A program made the position numbers and the translations under genes. Positions 38,455 to 47,511 of a DNA stretch of 64,000 nucleotides are shown piece after piece. Numbering within the stretch: the stretch's first letter is position 1; every line of letters starts with the position of its first letter. Below the pieces are notes generated by a model. The model did not search any database. It was given only the letters and a program-made list of their open reading frames with translations, and was not told where the DNA came from. Source of the DNA: Prochlorococcus marinus (GTDB taxonomy: Bacteria; Cyanobacteriota; Cyanobacteriia; PCC-6307; Cyanobiaceae); assembly GCF_001180305.1 (NCBI RefSeq), contig NZ_CVSX01000041.1:124001-188000 (forward strand), given 5' to 3'.

Positions 38455-38714
38455 TACTTAGATTGTAGCTTTTCAATGGCAGTTTGTTTATCAATACTAG
38501 GGATATCATTTAACCCGTTAGCATCAAACCAAGGAGCGCTAGCCCAGTCAAATCCTTCCCCAAAAGTGTTATCTGGTGAAGTTACATACCAATGACATGA
38601 AGCATCTGGTATATCAACAGAACATTTAGACCAATCATCTGACCACTGAGGCACTTGTACCCAAAGTACTGAAGATAGAAGTATAGATATTAAATTGATC
38701 ATGAGGCTTATCAT
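38454..38714 (-). CDS. Small exported or membrane-anchored protein of unknown function
   Basis: An 86-residue protein with an N-terminal hydrophobic segment (about residues 3-20) that looks like a signal peptide or anchor. A Trp-rich, acidic mature part follows (WSDDWSKC, ASCHWYVTSPDN, FGEGFDWASAPWFDANG) with two cysteines that could form a disulfide. I do not recognise it. It is bracketed by the compound palindromic elements: two lie beyond its 3' end, and one lies 35-81 bases upstream of its start, where a promoter would be. Met5 is an alternative start. Confidence 0.72.
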   Translation of the reverse strand: MISLMINLISILLSSVLWVQVPQWSDDWSKCSVDIPDASCHWYVTSPDNTFGEGFDWASAPWFDANGLNDIPSIDKQTAIEKLQSK

Positions 38715-38748
38715 ACAACATTAATTAATTTTATAGGATTATTATCTA

Positions 38749-38795
38749 TCTAATATAAGAATTATATATAGACTAAATAAGAGTCTTATATGAGA
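38749..38795. repeat. Compound palindromic element, copy 3
   Basis: TCTAATATAAGA (38749-38760), 23 bp, then TCTTATATGAGA (38784-38795), again with 35 bp between centres. It lies between the pheT stop and the start of the 86-residue exported-protein gene, so it could be that gene's operator. Confidence 0.85.
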
Positions 38796-38807
38796 CAAGC
38801 AATACAA

Positions 38808-41252
38808 TTAATTTCTTAATTTAGTATTAAAACATTTTTCAACATTAGAAATGATATTTGAATGTATTGATGTAATGTCCGAGTCAAGTAATGTTTTATC
38901 TTTATCTCTATAAGATAATCTAAATGTATAACTTATATGATCATCTCCAAATTTAGTATCTTCAAAAACATCAAGTAAATCTACATCCTCTAGAAGATTT
39001 TTTCCTGTTTTTCTAATCTGTGATTTTATTTCGCTAATTAAAAATTTCTTACTGAAAACAAAATTTATATCCCTTTCCATTTTCGGAACAATTGGGTATT
39101 GCTTATATATTGGAATCCATTTATTCTTTCTTGTACTAGCTCCCAAAAGATTAGAAACATTTATGTTAAATAAATAAACTTTTTTTAATGCCTTCTTTTC
39201 TAATATTAGCTTGGGATGTATTTCACCAAAATAACCTGCATCTTTCCCTTCAATAACTAATTTCGTTGTTCTTCCTGGATGAAGAAAATCAATTGAATCA
39301 GTGGGTTTATCCTCAATTTTAATGTTCAAAGATGATAAAGCCTCCTTTAACTTTCCTCTGGCCTGGTAATAATTAAGATCGCTATCCTTGCCGGAATTTA
39401 TCCATTTTCCAAATTTTTTATTTCCATAAATCGCACCATTCAGAACTTCTTCTTGAATGAACTCAGTTTTCTTTTGAAAAACATTTCCAATTTCAAATAT
39501 ATAACAACTTGCTTGTCCAGCTTTTATATTACGGTTCACTATCTCCAAATGCTCTTTCCAGATATTATCTCTAAGACAGCTTGTTTCTAGTAATAAAGGA
39601 TTAGAAATCTTTATAAGTTTTTCATTATCTTCAGGAACAAGAGAGTAGCTTAGTACCTCGTTAAAACCATTTTCTATAAAACCATTTTTTACTTTTCTCA
39701 ATGCCAACTGTTCTGATGACAATTTTCCAGGCTTAATTGGATTAGGCAGTTTTAAGTCGAATCTGTCATACCCTATTAATCTTGCTATTTCTTCAATTAA
39801 ATCTATTTCTCTTATTAAGTCATGTGATCTATTAGGAATTACTGTTACATCCCAGCCATATTCTTTATTCTTTAAAGTACAACCTATGAGTTTTAATTTA
39901 TCAACTATTTCATTATCAGATAAATTTCTTTTTTCAAATTGATCGTTAATTATTAATGGGCCAAGAATTTTATGTATTCGATTTCTTCGTAGTTTGATAA
40001 ATATATCCTCATTACTTATTAAATGGGAAGTATTGATGATTGGTGAATTAATAGAAAAATATTTTTCTAAAAGATTAATTGCCCTTGTTACTGCACTTAT
40101 TGTATTTTTTGATGAAATTCCTTTTTCATACCTGCTGCTAGATTCTGTTCTTATACCAACCGCCTTTGAAGATTTTCTTATAGTAACTGGATTAAAAACA
40201 GCGCCTTCAAGGTATATAGATGAGGTTGTATTAGTTACAGAAGTCTCTAAACCGCCAATCACCCCAGCAATAGCTACCGGTTTATCACAACAAGTAATAA
40301 CTGTGATATTGTCATTTAATTCATATTCTTTACCATCTAAGCAAATAAGGCTTTCGTTATCCTTGCCTTTTCTTACGGAGAAATCTTCTGAAGAAACTTC
40401 CTTACCAATTAATTTTGACAGTTTATCTTTATCAAACGCGTGCAAAGGTTGACCTTGTTCTAAAAGAATATAATTTGTCAAATCAACTAGAAGATTAATA
40501 GATTTTATACCTGATTTTTCTATACGGTCTTTAAGCCAATTTGGCGATAATTTCTCTCCATTTACTCCATCAATGCAACTTATTGTGTAAATGCAACTAG
40601 ATTCTATAGCCTCTGGACAAAGTTTAATCCCCTTAAGTAAATGAATATTGTATTTATGGTTTAATTCTGGAAAATTTAAGGTGGATTCTAAAAGGGCAGA
40701 AATTTCACGGGCTATACCTATAACAGACATTCCGTCAGGTCTATTAGCTGTAATGGCTAAATCATATATAAAATCATTTAATTGAAGCAAGTCAGACCCT
40801 GGAGTGCCCAATTCATGTTTTAAGGCTAAATCTTCATCAATAATCTCTATCCCTTCGCTAGAGTCCTCTAAACCCAGTTCCTGCAATGAACATATCATAC
40901 CTTCACTCATGACACCTCTAATTTCACTTCTTTTAATAGTTAAATCAACAGCATTTAATTTAGCGCCTACAGTAGCAACATAAACATAAATATTTGGTTT
41001 AATATTGCTCGCACCACAGATAATTTGTAAATTCTTTGAATTACCAATATCGACTTGGCAAATTGAAAGTTTTTCAGATCCTTCGTGTTTTAAAACAGAT
41101 AATACCTTACCTAAAACAACACCATTTACATTTTCTGAACAATCTTCTAATGATTCAACCTCAAATCCACCAATAGACAATTTCTCAGAGAGATCTTCAG
41201 GAGTAGAAGTAATTTCTACTAAATTTTTCAACCAATTTTGAGAAACTTTCAT
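38808..41252 (-). CDS. pheT: Phenylalanyl-tRNA synthetase beta subunit
   Basis: The beta chain of the heterotetrameric PheRS. It contains an N-terminal tRNA-binding domain (about residues 40-150 with QIICGASNIK), B3/B4 editing, B5 and core domains, and a C-terminal ferredoxin-fold anticodon-binding domain starting near YPIVPKMERDINFVF. I place the start at the ATG at 41252, giving MKVSQNWLKNLVEI, the usual PheT start. An upstream in-frame ATG at 41297 would add 15 unrelated residues. This gives 814 residues. pheS is not in the window. It is divergent from rpmG. Confidence 0.95.
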   Translation of the reverse strand: MKVSQNWLKNLVEITSTPEDLSEKLSIGGFEVESLEDCSENVNGVVLGKVLSVLKHEGSEKLSICQVDIGNSKNLQIICGASNIKPNIYVYVATVGAKLNAVDLTIKRSEIRGVMSEGMICSLQELGLEDSSEGIEIIDEDLALKHELGTPGSDLLQLNDFIYDLAITANRPDGMSVIGIAREISALLESTLNFPELNHKYNIHLLKGIKLCPEAIESSCIYTISCIDGVNGEKLSPNWLKDRIEKSGIKSINLLVDLTNYILLEQGQPLHAFDKDKLSKLIGKEVSSEDFSVRKGKDNESLICLDGKEYELNDNITVITCCDKPVAIAGVIGGLETSVTNTTSSIYLEGAVFNPVTIRKSSKAVGIRTESSSRYEKGISSKNTISAVTRAINLLEKYFSINSPIINTSHLISNEDIFIKLRRNRIHKILGPLIINDQFEKRNLSDNEIVDKLKLIGCTLKNKEYGWDVTVIPNRSHDLIREIDLIEEIARLIGYDRFDLKLPNPIKPGKLSSEQLALRKVKNGFIENGFNEVLSYSLVPEDNEKLIKISNPLLLETSCLRDNIWKEHLEIVNRNIKAGQASCYIFEIGNVFQKKTEFIQEEVLNGAIYGNKKFGKWINSGKDSDLNYYQARGKLKEALSSLNIKIEDKPTDSIDFLHPGRTTKLVIEGKDAGYFGEIHPKLILEKKALKKVYLFNINVSNLLGASTRKNKWIPIYKQYPIVPKMERDINFVFSKKFLISEIKSQIRKTGKNLLEDVDLLDVFEDTKFGDDHISYTFRLSYRDKDKTLLDSDITSIHSNIISNVEKCFNTKLRN

Positions 41253-41351
41253 AAATATATTATTCAATGAAGATAAAAGAAATGAGTATATCTTCAAAAA
41301 AGTTTGTTGAAGATGTACAATAGAAAATTATACAATAAAGTATTAATTAAA

Positions 41352-41546
41352 ATGGCTAAAAAAGGGACAAGAGTTGTAGTGACCCTTGAATGTACTGAAG
41401 CTAGGACAAGCACAGATCCTAAGAGATCTAATGGTGTCTCAAGATATACTACTGAAAAGAATCGTAGAAATACAACTGAAAGATTAGAACTAAAAAAGTT
41501 TAATCCTCATTTAAACAGAATGACAATTCACAAAGAAATTAAGTAA
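41352..41546 (+). CDS. rpmG: 50S ribosomal protein L33
   Basis: A 64-residue large-subunit ribosomal protein. [20 protein letters not shown] and [20 protein letters not shown] are the bacterial L33 signature, here of the cysteine-poor (non-zinc) type with a single Cys. The start is the ATG at 41352; an upstream in-frame ATG at 41304 would add an unrelated 16-residue leader. It is followed after 17 bases by rpsR, a common cyanobacterial pair. Confidence 0.96.
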   Translation: MAKKGTRVVVTLECTEARTSTDPKRSNGVSRYTTEKNRRNTTERLELKKFNPHLNRMTIHKEIK

Positions 41547-41563
41547 TCAAATCAAATTTAATC

Positions 41564-41785
41564 ATGTCTAATTCAATTTTTAAAAAACAATTATCACCTA
41601 TAAAACCTGGTGATCCTATTGACTATAAGGATGTAGAACTACTAAAAAAATTTATAACTGAGAGGGGCAAAATCCTACCAAGAAGGATGACAGGTTTAAC
41701 CTCTAAGCAACAAAGAGATCTTACATTAGCCGTAAAAAGAGCCAGAATTGTAGCTCTTTTACCCTTCGTAAATCCTGAAGGATAA
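41564..41785 (+). CDS. rpsR: 30S ribosomal protein S18
   Basis: A 73-residue small-subunit protein that pairs with S6 on the 30S platform. The motifs [33 protein letters not shown] and [13 protein letters not shown] are the S18 signature. It is cotranscribed with rpmG and probably with the downstream RNB nuclease, which begins 45 bases after it. Confidence 0.97.
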   Translation: MSNSIFKKQLSPIKPGDPIDYKDVELLKKFITERGKILPRRMTGLTSKQQRDLTLAVKRARIVALLPFVNPEG

Positions 41786-41830
41786 TTTCATACTTAATGT
41801 AGTCGGCACCATAGTAGATATCTAAAATAT

Positions 41831-43015
41831 TTGAAAGATTTAACTAATTTAAAAACATATATCATTGACTCTGATGATCCAGATGAGGTTGATGACGCAA
41901 TTTCTTTAGAAACAATAGAAGGGAATATAAAACATTTATGGATACATATTAGTAATCCATGCAAACTTTTTTTGCATGACTCAAATATTGATTTAGATGC
42001 AAGAAGGAGAAATAGCAGTTTATATTTAATTGATCAATATGTCCCAATGCTACCTAAAGATATTCTTGAAAAGGCTAATCTTGCTCAAAATAAAATTTCA
42101 GAAACTATAAGTGCAGTAATTGAATTCAATGAAGATGGATCAATAAATAGTTATAAAATAATTGAAGCATTAATAAAGCCAAAATATCAATTAACATACG
42201 AAGATGCAAATGAAATATTAGAGTTAGAACCTAAAGAAGAAATTGAATTAATTGAGATCAAAAATTTATTAGAAAAAAGTATTACATTCAGAAAGAAAAA
42301 AGGAGCAATTATTTTTAACAGTCCTAATAGTAAAATTAAACTATATAAGGATAAAGTTATACTAAATAAATTAGAAAAGTCATTATCACAAACTATTGTT
42401 GCAGAATCTATGATATTAATGGGTTATGTAACAAGTTTATTTTTAGATAAATATAATTTAGCAGCTGCATTTAGGGTTCAGAAATTAAATTGTAATCCAT
42501 CTGAAATACTTGCTAGATACAATGATAGTGAAATTAAATATATAATATTAAAACAATATATGGGAAGAAGTTATATAACAACTAAGTCTGGAATCCATGA
42601 ATCACTAGGACTTAAAATGTATGTACAATGTACTTCACCACTTCGAAGATACCTTGATTTAATTATACAAAGACAAGTCTATAATAAAATTAATAATTAT
42701 GAACCCCTTAGTATAAATTCAGTCTCTAAGATTATTGACTATTCAAAGAATAGACAAACAGAGAACAACAACATATTTAAAAATGATAAGTTAAAGTATT
42801 TAAAATTATTTTTTAGGAATGAAAAAAACCCGATTTATAAAATAATATTTGTTAAGTGGATAAATCACAAAAGAAATATAGCATTAGTTTTTTTTCCAGA
42901 ATATTCATTAGAAATACTTATTACTCTTTTTATATCAATAGAAATATATAGTAATAAAGTATATAAAGTAAAACACATTATAAATGATAATAATCTTTTA
43001 GAGTTTATTTATTAA
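41831..43015 (+). CDS. Minimal RNB-domain ribonuclease (RNase II/R family)
   Basis: A 3'-5' exoribonuclease reduced to little more than the RNB catalytic domain (394 residues, against about 650-800 for RNase II/R). The catalytic metal-binding aspartates are intact in YIIDSDDPDEVDDAISLE (residues 11-27), and the later CTSPLRRYLDLIIQRQ motif is also complete. No N-terminal cold-shock domains precede it, and no clear S1 domain follows. The start is TTG at 41831. It follows rpmG-rpsR. A second, longer RNB relative at 56152-58374 shows the opposite pattern. Confidence 0.88.
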   Translation: MKDLTNLKTYIIDSDDPDEVDDAISLETIEGNIKHLWIHISNPCKLFLHDSNIDLDARRRNSSLYLIDQYVPMLPKDILEKANLAQNKISETISAVIEFNEDGSINSYKIIEALIKPKYQLTYEDANEILELEPKEEIELIEIKNLLEKSITFRKKKGAIIFNSPNSKIKLYKDKVILNKLEKSLSQTIVAESMILMGYVTSLFLDKYNLAAAFRVQKLNCNPSEILARYNDSEIKYIILKQYMGRSYITTKSGIHESLGLKMYVQCTSPLRRYLDLIIQRQVYNKINNYEPLSINSVSKIIDYSKNRQTENNNIFKNDKLKYLKLFFRNEKNPIYKIIFVKWINHKRNIALVFFPEYSLEILITLFISIEIYSNKVYKVKHIINDNNLLEFIY

Positions 43016-43084
43016 TTAAATAATTTATAAAAAATCGCGTTATAAGATTAAAAAAATTTCTGTTAATATTAATAAAAAAGCTTT

Positions 43085-44620
43085 ATGAGTTTTATCATTA
43101 CTACCCCATTATATTATGTGAATGATAAACCTCATTTAGGAAGTGTATACACAACAATAATTTGTGACTCGATAGCTAGGTTTAAAAGGCTTATAGGTGA
43201 AGATGTTATTTTCATAACAGGTGTTGATGAACATGGTTTAAAAATACAAAGAACTGCAAATGAAAAGGGTATTGAACCAAATGAACATTGCAATGAAATC
43301 TCAGAAATTTTTAAAATTAATTGGAAAAATTGGGATATATCTTTCGATAAATTTATAAGGACATCTTCAAAAAATCATGAGTTGGTTGTTAATGAATTTT
43401 ATGAAAGAGTAAAAGAATCTGATGATATCTATATGGGAGTTCAAAAAGGTTGGTATTGTGTCGGTTGTGAAGAATTTAAAGATAATCCAGAAAACTCATC
43501 AACATACAAATGTCCTATACATCAAAAAAATCTAGAATGGAAAAATGAAGAGAATCTCTTTTTTAGGCTTTCAAAATATCAAAAAGAAATTGAGAAAATA
43601 ATTAAAGAACCATCTTTTATAGAACCAATAGAAAGAAGGAATGAAATTATAAATTTTGTTTCTAAAGGTTTAAAGGATTTTTCAATTTCAAGAACAAATG
43701 TCTCATGGGGAATTCCTGTTCCTGGCCACGAAAATCATACTTTCTACGTATGGTTCGATGCTTTACTTGGATATGTTAGTGCTATTAGTTCTGATGCAAA
43801 AGATCATTCTTTGGAAAAATCAATTAATGGAGGCTGGCCAGCTGATATTCATTTAATCGGTAAAGACATACTCAGGTTTCATGCTGTCTATTGGCCTGCT
43901 ATGCTCATTTCTGCTGATATGCAAGTTCCTAAAAAAGTTTTAGGACATGGTTTTCTCACAAGAGAGGGGCAAAAAATGGGTAAAAGCTTAGGGAATGTAC
44001 TCGACCCTGAGCTTTTGCTTTCAAAATATGGGAATGATCCTGTAAGGTGGTATCTAATTAAAGATATATCACTAGGAAATGATGGAGATTTTCAAGATAA
44101 AAGATTTGTTGACATTGTCAATAATGACTTAGCCAATACAATTGGTAATTTACTGAATAGAACATCATCTATGTCCAGAAAATGGTTTGATAATAAAGTG
44201 CCAAATATCGAAAAAGTTTCAAGTGATAATAAATTGGAGAATTATGCCAAAATTGCAGTTGAAAACTATATTCATAATTTTGATATCTACAAATTAGATC
44301 TAGCCGCCAATGAAGTGCTTAGCCTAGCAATTAATACAAATTTGTATTTGAATGATAATCAACCATGGATGTTAATAAAAGAAAAAGATAATTTAAATCT
44401 TGTTAAAGAAATTATTTACAACGTATTAGAAAGTACAAGAATAATTGGATTATTATTACTTCCATTACTTCCAGAATTATCATCAAAAATAAATAAGCAA
44501 CTTGGCTCTATATATAAGAAAGAAATTCCTTGGGAACAACAATTAAAATGGGGAATATTAATAAGTAATTCAGAACTCCCTAACCCTACTCCAATAATAA
44601 ATAAGCTTGAGTATGAATAA
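43085..44620 (+). CDS. metG: Methionyl-tRNA synthetase
   Basis: A class I synthetase that charges initiator and elongator tRNA-Met. The HIGH-like motif is TTPLYYVNDKPHLGSVYTT and the KMSKS-like motif is KMGKSLGNVLDPE. A zinc-type knuckle is visible in YCVGCEEF and CPIHQ. At 511 residues it lacks the C-terminal dimerisation domain of the E. coli enzyme, which is usual for short forms. Its end overlaps the LptC-like gene by 8 bases. Confidence 0.95.
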   Translation: MSFIITTPLYYVNDKPHLGSVYTTIICDSIARFKRLIGEDVIFITGVDEHGLKIQRTANEKGIEPNEHCNEISEIFKINWKNWDISFDKFIRTSSKNHELVVNEFYERVKESDDIYMGVQKGWYCVGCEEFKDNPENSSTYKCPIHQKNLEWKNEENLFFRLSKYQKEIEKIIKEPSFIEPIERRNEIINFVSKGLKDFSISRTNVSWGIPVPGHENHTFYVWFDALLGYVSAISSDAKDHSLEKSINGGWPADIHLIGKDILRFHAVYWPAMLISADMQVPKKVLGHGFLTREGQKMGKSLGNVLDPELLLSKYGNDPVRWYLIKDISLGNDGDFQDKRFVDIVNNDLANTIGNLLNRTSSMSRKWFDNKVPNIEKVSSDNKLENYAKIAVENYIHNFDIYKLDLAANEVLSLAINTNLYLNDNQPWMLIKEKDNLNLVKEIIYNVLESTRIIGLLLLPLLPELSSKINKQLGSIYKKEIPWEQQLKWGILISNSELPNPTPIINKLEYE

Positions 44621-45236
44621 CATATATAGATTAATATTTATAATTCCAATTTTTATTCTTGGATGTACTACCAACGTAATTGAAGAAAATAAAGTAACAA
44701 AAAAAATAGATAATTTAGATTTGAATATTTTCTCTAAAAGTGGAGATAAAAAATACCACATAAAAAGTCCATATTCAATTTACAACAATATTAAAGATGA
44801 ATTTCAGTTTAAAAAAACAACTATAAATATTTTTTCTGATGGTAAAACTAAATACGTTGTCACTTCGGATGAGTCAACATTATCAGATAACAATAAGGTT
44901 CTTGAAATGAGAGGAAATGTCAAATTAAAAACCATTGTGCAAAGTGATGATTATTTATATGCAGATAAATTCATTTGGAATATAGATGAGACAAGCTATT
45001 TATTAACGGGAGACATAAAATACGAAAATAAAAATGTTATATTAACTTCTGGAAAAGCTAAGTTAGGCGTTGAAAACATAATCGAATTTTTTAATCCAGT
45101 AAAATATGTAATTAAGGATGATAAAAATGCTAATTTTTTTGAAACTAATTCAGAGAATGCTTACTACGATATTGATAAGGAGTCTCTAAGCTTTAAAGCA
45201 AAGGATAATAGAGTACGCTCAAAAATATATTTTTAA
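44613..45236 (+). CDS. LptC-like lipoprotein (LPS export, periplasmic)
   Basis: A 207-residue protein with a lipoprotein signal: a hydrophobic stretch ending FILGC, with the lipobox cysteine near residue 18. The rest resembles the LptC/OstA beta-jellyroll with repeated strands such as YVVTSDESTLSDNNKVLEMRGNVKL and YLYADKFIWN. LptC links the inner-membrane LptBFG exporter to LptA. I prefer the ATG at 44613 over an upstream TTG at 44607. It overlaps metG by 8 bases and the convergent CCB gene by 4. Confidence 0.75.
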   Translation: MNNIYRLIFIIPIFILGCTTNVIEENKVTKKIDNLDLNIFSKSGDKKYHIKSPYSIYNNIKDEFQFKKTTINIFSDGKTKYVVTSDESTLSDNNKVLEMRGNVKLKTIVQSDDYLYADKFIWNIDETSYLLTGDIKYENKNVILTSGKAKLGVENIIEFFNPVKYVIKDDKNANFFETNSENAYYDIDKESLSFKAKDNRVRSKIYF

Positions 45237-45859
45237 ATATTATTATCTAAAAAAATATTATTAACTTTTTTCGACCAATTCTTAATCCATTTTTCATCAG
45301 ATTTAGTAAAACATTTAGCACTCCATCCTCCTATTAATATAAAAGCCCTATTATTTATTGGTACAACTAAAATTGATGGAATATCGGAACAAAAATTTAA
45401 AAATTCATCTCTTCCAGGATAAAATTTAGTGTTTGCCAATGATATTATTTTCATATCATTTATTGATCTCAAACAAGTTTCTCCAGGGTTAAAATCATTA
45501 CTTGAAGTAATTCCTCTTCTCAATATATTTACTCCATTATTGTGAATTAATATTGATGCCGCCGCGGTAGAAGTTAATATTGCTTCAGATCCCCATGCAA
45601 GTTCATTAATTACTTGATCTGGAATATTTTTGTCGAAGATAAATTTATTTTCTCCTTTGAGATCAGCTCTCTCACCAGCTAAAGGTTCAAACTGTTTAAA
45701 TAAAAAACCTATCAGTATTATTATCAATGAAGCTATTGCGGCTAGCACCTGAGCCCTCTCTAGCTCAGGAGTAATTCTTTCTATAGAAAAAAAATTAGCT
45801 ATTTGAAAAAGGAAAAGTACTATACCAATCAATATTAAAGATTTACCATTGAATCCCAT
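45233..45859 (-). CDS. Cofactor assembly of complex C protein (CCB2/CCB4-like, DUF2930)
   Basis: A 208-residue protein with two N-terminal membrane helices (about 8-25 and 38-56) and a soluble domain. Plant and algal relatives (CCB2/CCB4) attach haem c_i to cytochrome b6 in the cytochrome b6f complex. The family features visible are FEPLAGERADLKG, GSEAILTSTAAASILIHN, FYPGRDEFLNF and VVPINNRAFILIGGWS. It is convergent with the LptC-like gene and divergent from a small membrane-protein gene. Confidence 0.82.
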   Translation of the reverse strand: MGFNGKSLILIGIVLFLFQIANFFSIERITPELERAQVLAAIASLIIILIGFLFKQFEPLAGERADLKGENKFIFDKNIPDQVINELAWGSEAILTSTAAASILIHNNGVNILRRGITSSNDFNPGETCLRSINDMKIISLANTKFYPGRDEFLNFCSDIPSILVVPINNRAFILIGGWSAKCFTKSDEKWIKNWSKKVNNIFLDNNI

Positions 45860-45970
45860 ATATAAAATATGCTAATTCTATTGAATTTATGAAATTATTA
45901 TATTAGTTAGTAAGTTTAATGATACTCAAACATATAGTTTTTAATATATAATTGATCAAAACACTTTAAA

Positions 45971-46282
45971 ATGAAATTAAAAATTAATAAATATCTTTTA
46001 TCTATTATCTTCGCAGTCCTAATATTTACAATTCTCCCTACAACAACATTTGCAGAAGGTTTAGAAAATATAAATAGTTTTTTTGGTGTTACACAACAAA
46101 AGACTATTATCAATTACGAAAAAAGTCAGCCTTCATCTATTGACAATCCGGTAGTTGATCCAAACTTTAACGTCATGAGATCCAAAGATACTGAAAGTTC
46201 AACAGCTACATATATTGTTATTGGTTTGTTAATTGCTGCTACTATTATTCCTTTAGCAACATGGTGGTACTTCTCAAAATAA
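45971..46282 (+). CDS. Small bitopic membrane protein of unknown function
   Basis: A 103-residue protein with a signal-peptide-like N-terminus ending near TTTFA (residue 28) and a C-terminal membrane helix (about 80-100, YIVIGLLIAATIIPLATWWYF). The 50-residue middle would lie in the periplasm or lumen. I do not recognise the family. The next gene, cobU, starts 10 bases later in the same direction, so they may share a transcript. Confidence 0.72.
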   Translation: MKLKINKYLLSIIFAVLIFTILPTTTFAEGLENINSFFGVTQQKTIINYEKSQPSSIDNPVVDPNFNVMRSKDTESSTATYIVIGLLIAATIIPLATWWYFSK

Positions 46283-46292
46283 AAGAGATTTT

Positions 46293-46853
46293 ATGAATGG
46301 TAATAATCATAGTCTTAGCAATAAATTTTCTAATATTATTTTTATTACAGGAGGTACAAAGAGTGGCAAAAGTGAATTTGCTGAACATCTAGCAAAGAAT
46401 ATCGAGAATTTATCATATGTTGCTTTATCTAAAATCAACATTGATGATAAAGAATGGCAGAAAAAAATTAGTTTACATCGAGAAAGAAGACCAAAAGATT
46501 GGAAATTAATTGAGACAACAGATCTTTTAAATACATTAAGAAAAGAAGTTGGTCCATTACTCATAGACTCGATTGGTGGATTTGTTATGGAAAGTATTGA
46601 AAAAGAAGATAAAGAATGGTCAAAAAAGAAGTATTCACTTATAAGTCATTTAATGAAAAGAAAAAGCATAACAGTTATTGTTGGAGAACAAGTAGGTTGG
46701 AGTTTGGTCTCAGAATATAAAATTGGAAATACTTATATTGAAAGAATCGGCGATCTCCAAAAAAGAATAACCAAAATATCTAAAGAAAATTGGCTTGCAA
46801 TAAACGGCAGAGCTATCAAAATAGATGAAATAAGTTTAGAAATACCTACTTAA
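46293..46853 (+). CDS. cobU: Bifunctional adenosylcobinamide kinase / guanylyltransferase
   Basis: Phosphorylates adenosylcobinamide and adds GMP to form the activated intermediate before attachment of the lower ligand of cobalamin. The P-loop ITGGTKSGKSEFAEHLA is near the N-terminus. HRERRPKDWKLIET carries the guanylated histidine region. LLIDSIGGFV and VVGEQVGWSLVSE-like segments complete the fold. The 186 residues are normal. Together with cobN this supports a full cobalamin pathway. Confidence 0.92.
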   Translation: MNGNNHSLSNKFSNIIFITGGTKSGKSEFAEHLAKNIENLSYVALSKINIDDKEWQKKISLHRERRPKDWKLIETTDLLNTLRKEVGPLLIDSIGGFVMESIEKEDKEWSKKKYSLISHLMKRKSITVIVGEQVGWSLVSEYKIGNTYIERIGDLQKRITKISKENWLAINGRAIKIDEISLEIPT

Positions 46854-46855
46854 AA

Positions 46856-47338
46856 TTGGAAATTGCTCTTTTTGAACCTCGAATCCCCCAAAATACTGGA
46901 AATATCGCAAGGTCTTGTGCGGCTTTTAATATACCTTTAAATCTTATAGAGCCCTTAGGTTTTAAACTTGAAGATAAATATTTAAAAAGAGCTGGATTAG
47001 ACTATTGGCCATTAGTTACTATAAAAAAATTCGAAAATTTTGATAAATTTTTTGAGTCAAAATCAACAAATAGAATAATTTCTTTTAGTAAAAAAAATGG
47101 GATATATTTAAAGGATTTTAAATTTGAAGAAGACGATATTTTGTTATTCGGGAGAGAAGATTCAGGCTTACCAGATTACATTATTGATAAAAGTGAATTT
47201 TTAATATCAATATTCATGCCAAATCTTCAAACTGAGTCAAATGAGCAGAAAGGAGTTAGGAGTTTAAACCTCTCTGTAGCATGTGGTATTGCTATATATG
47301 AGGCTCATAAACAAATAAATTTTCAAAATCACAATTAA
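46856..47338 (+). CDS. trmL: tRNA (cytidine(34)-2'-O)-methyltransferase
   Basis: A SPOUT (SpoU) methyltransferase that modifies the wobble base of some leucine tRNAs. The EIALFEPRIPQNTGNIARSCAA opening and the C-terminal knot motifs LLFGREDSGLP and GVRSLNLSVACGIAIYE are diagnostic. It uses TTG at 46856, two bases after the cobU stop, so translation is probably coupled. The length of 160 is typical. It is followed by tRNA-Met. Confidence 0.93.
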   Translation: MEIALFEPRIPQNTGNIARSCAAFNIPLNLIEPLGFKLEDKYLKRAGLDYWPLVTIKKFENFDKFFESKSTNRIISFSKKNGIYLKDFKFEEDDILLFGREDSGLPDYIIDKSEFLISIFMPNLQTESNEQKGVRSLNLSVACGIAIYEAHKQINFQNHN

Positions 47339-47367
47339 GTACAAACAATGTCTTACAATATTCGCAT

Positions 47368-47441
<74 letters not shown>

Positions 47442-47511
47442 TTTAGATAAATGGTGATTCACTTTCATAGTCGAAATTTTAATTATGTAAATTCAACTTA
47501 CAAGCAAAATA

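Noticed and set aside
38033..38800. CRISPR array in the repeat region.
   Set aside because: Only three copies, irregularly spaced (179 and 528 bp apart), each internally palindromic, with no spacers of constant length and no cas genes.
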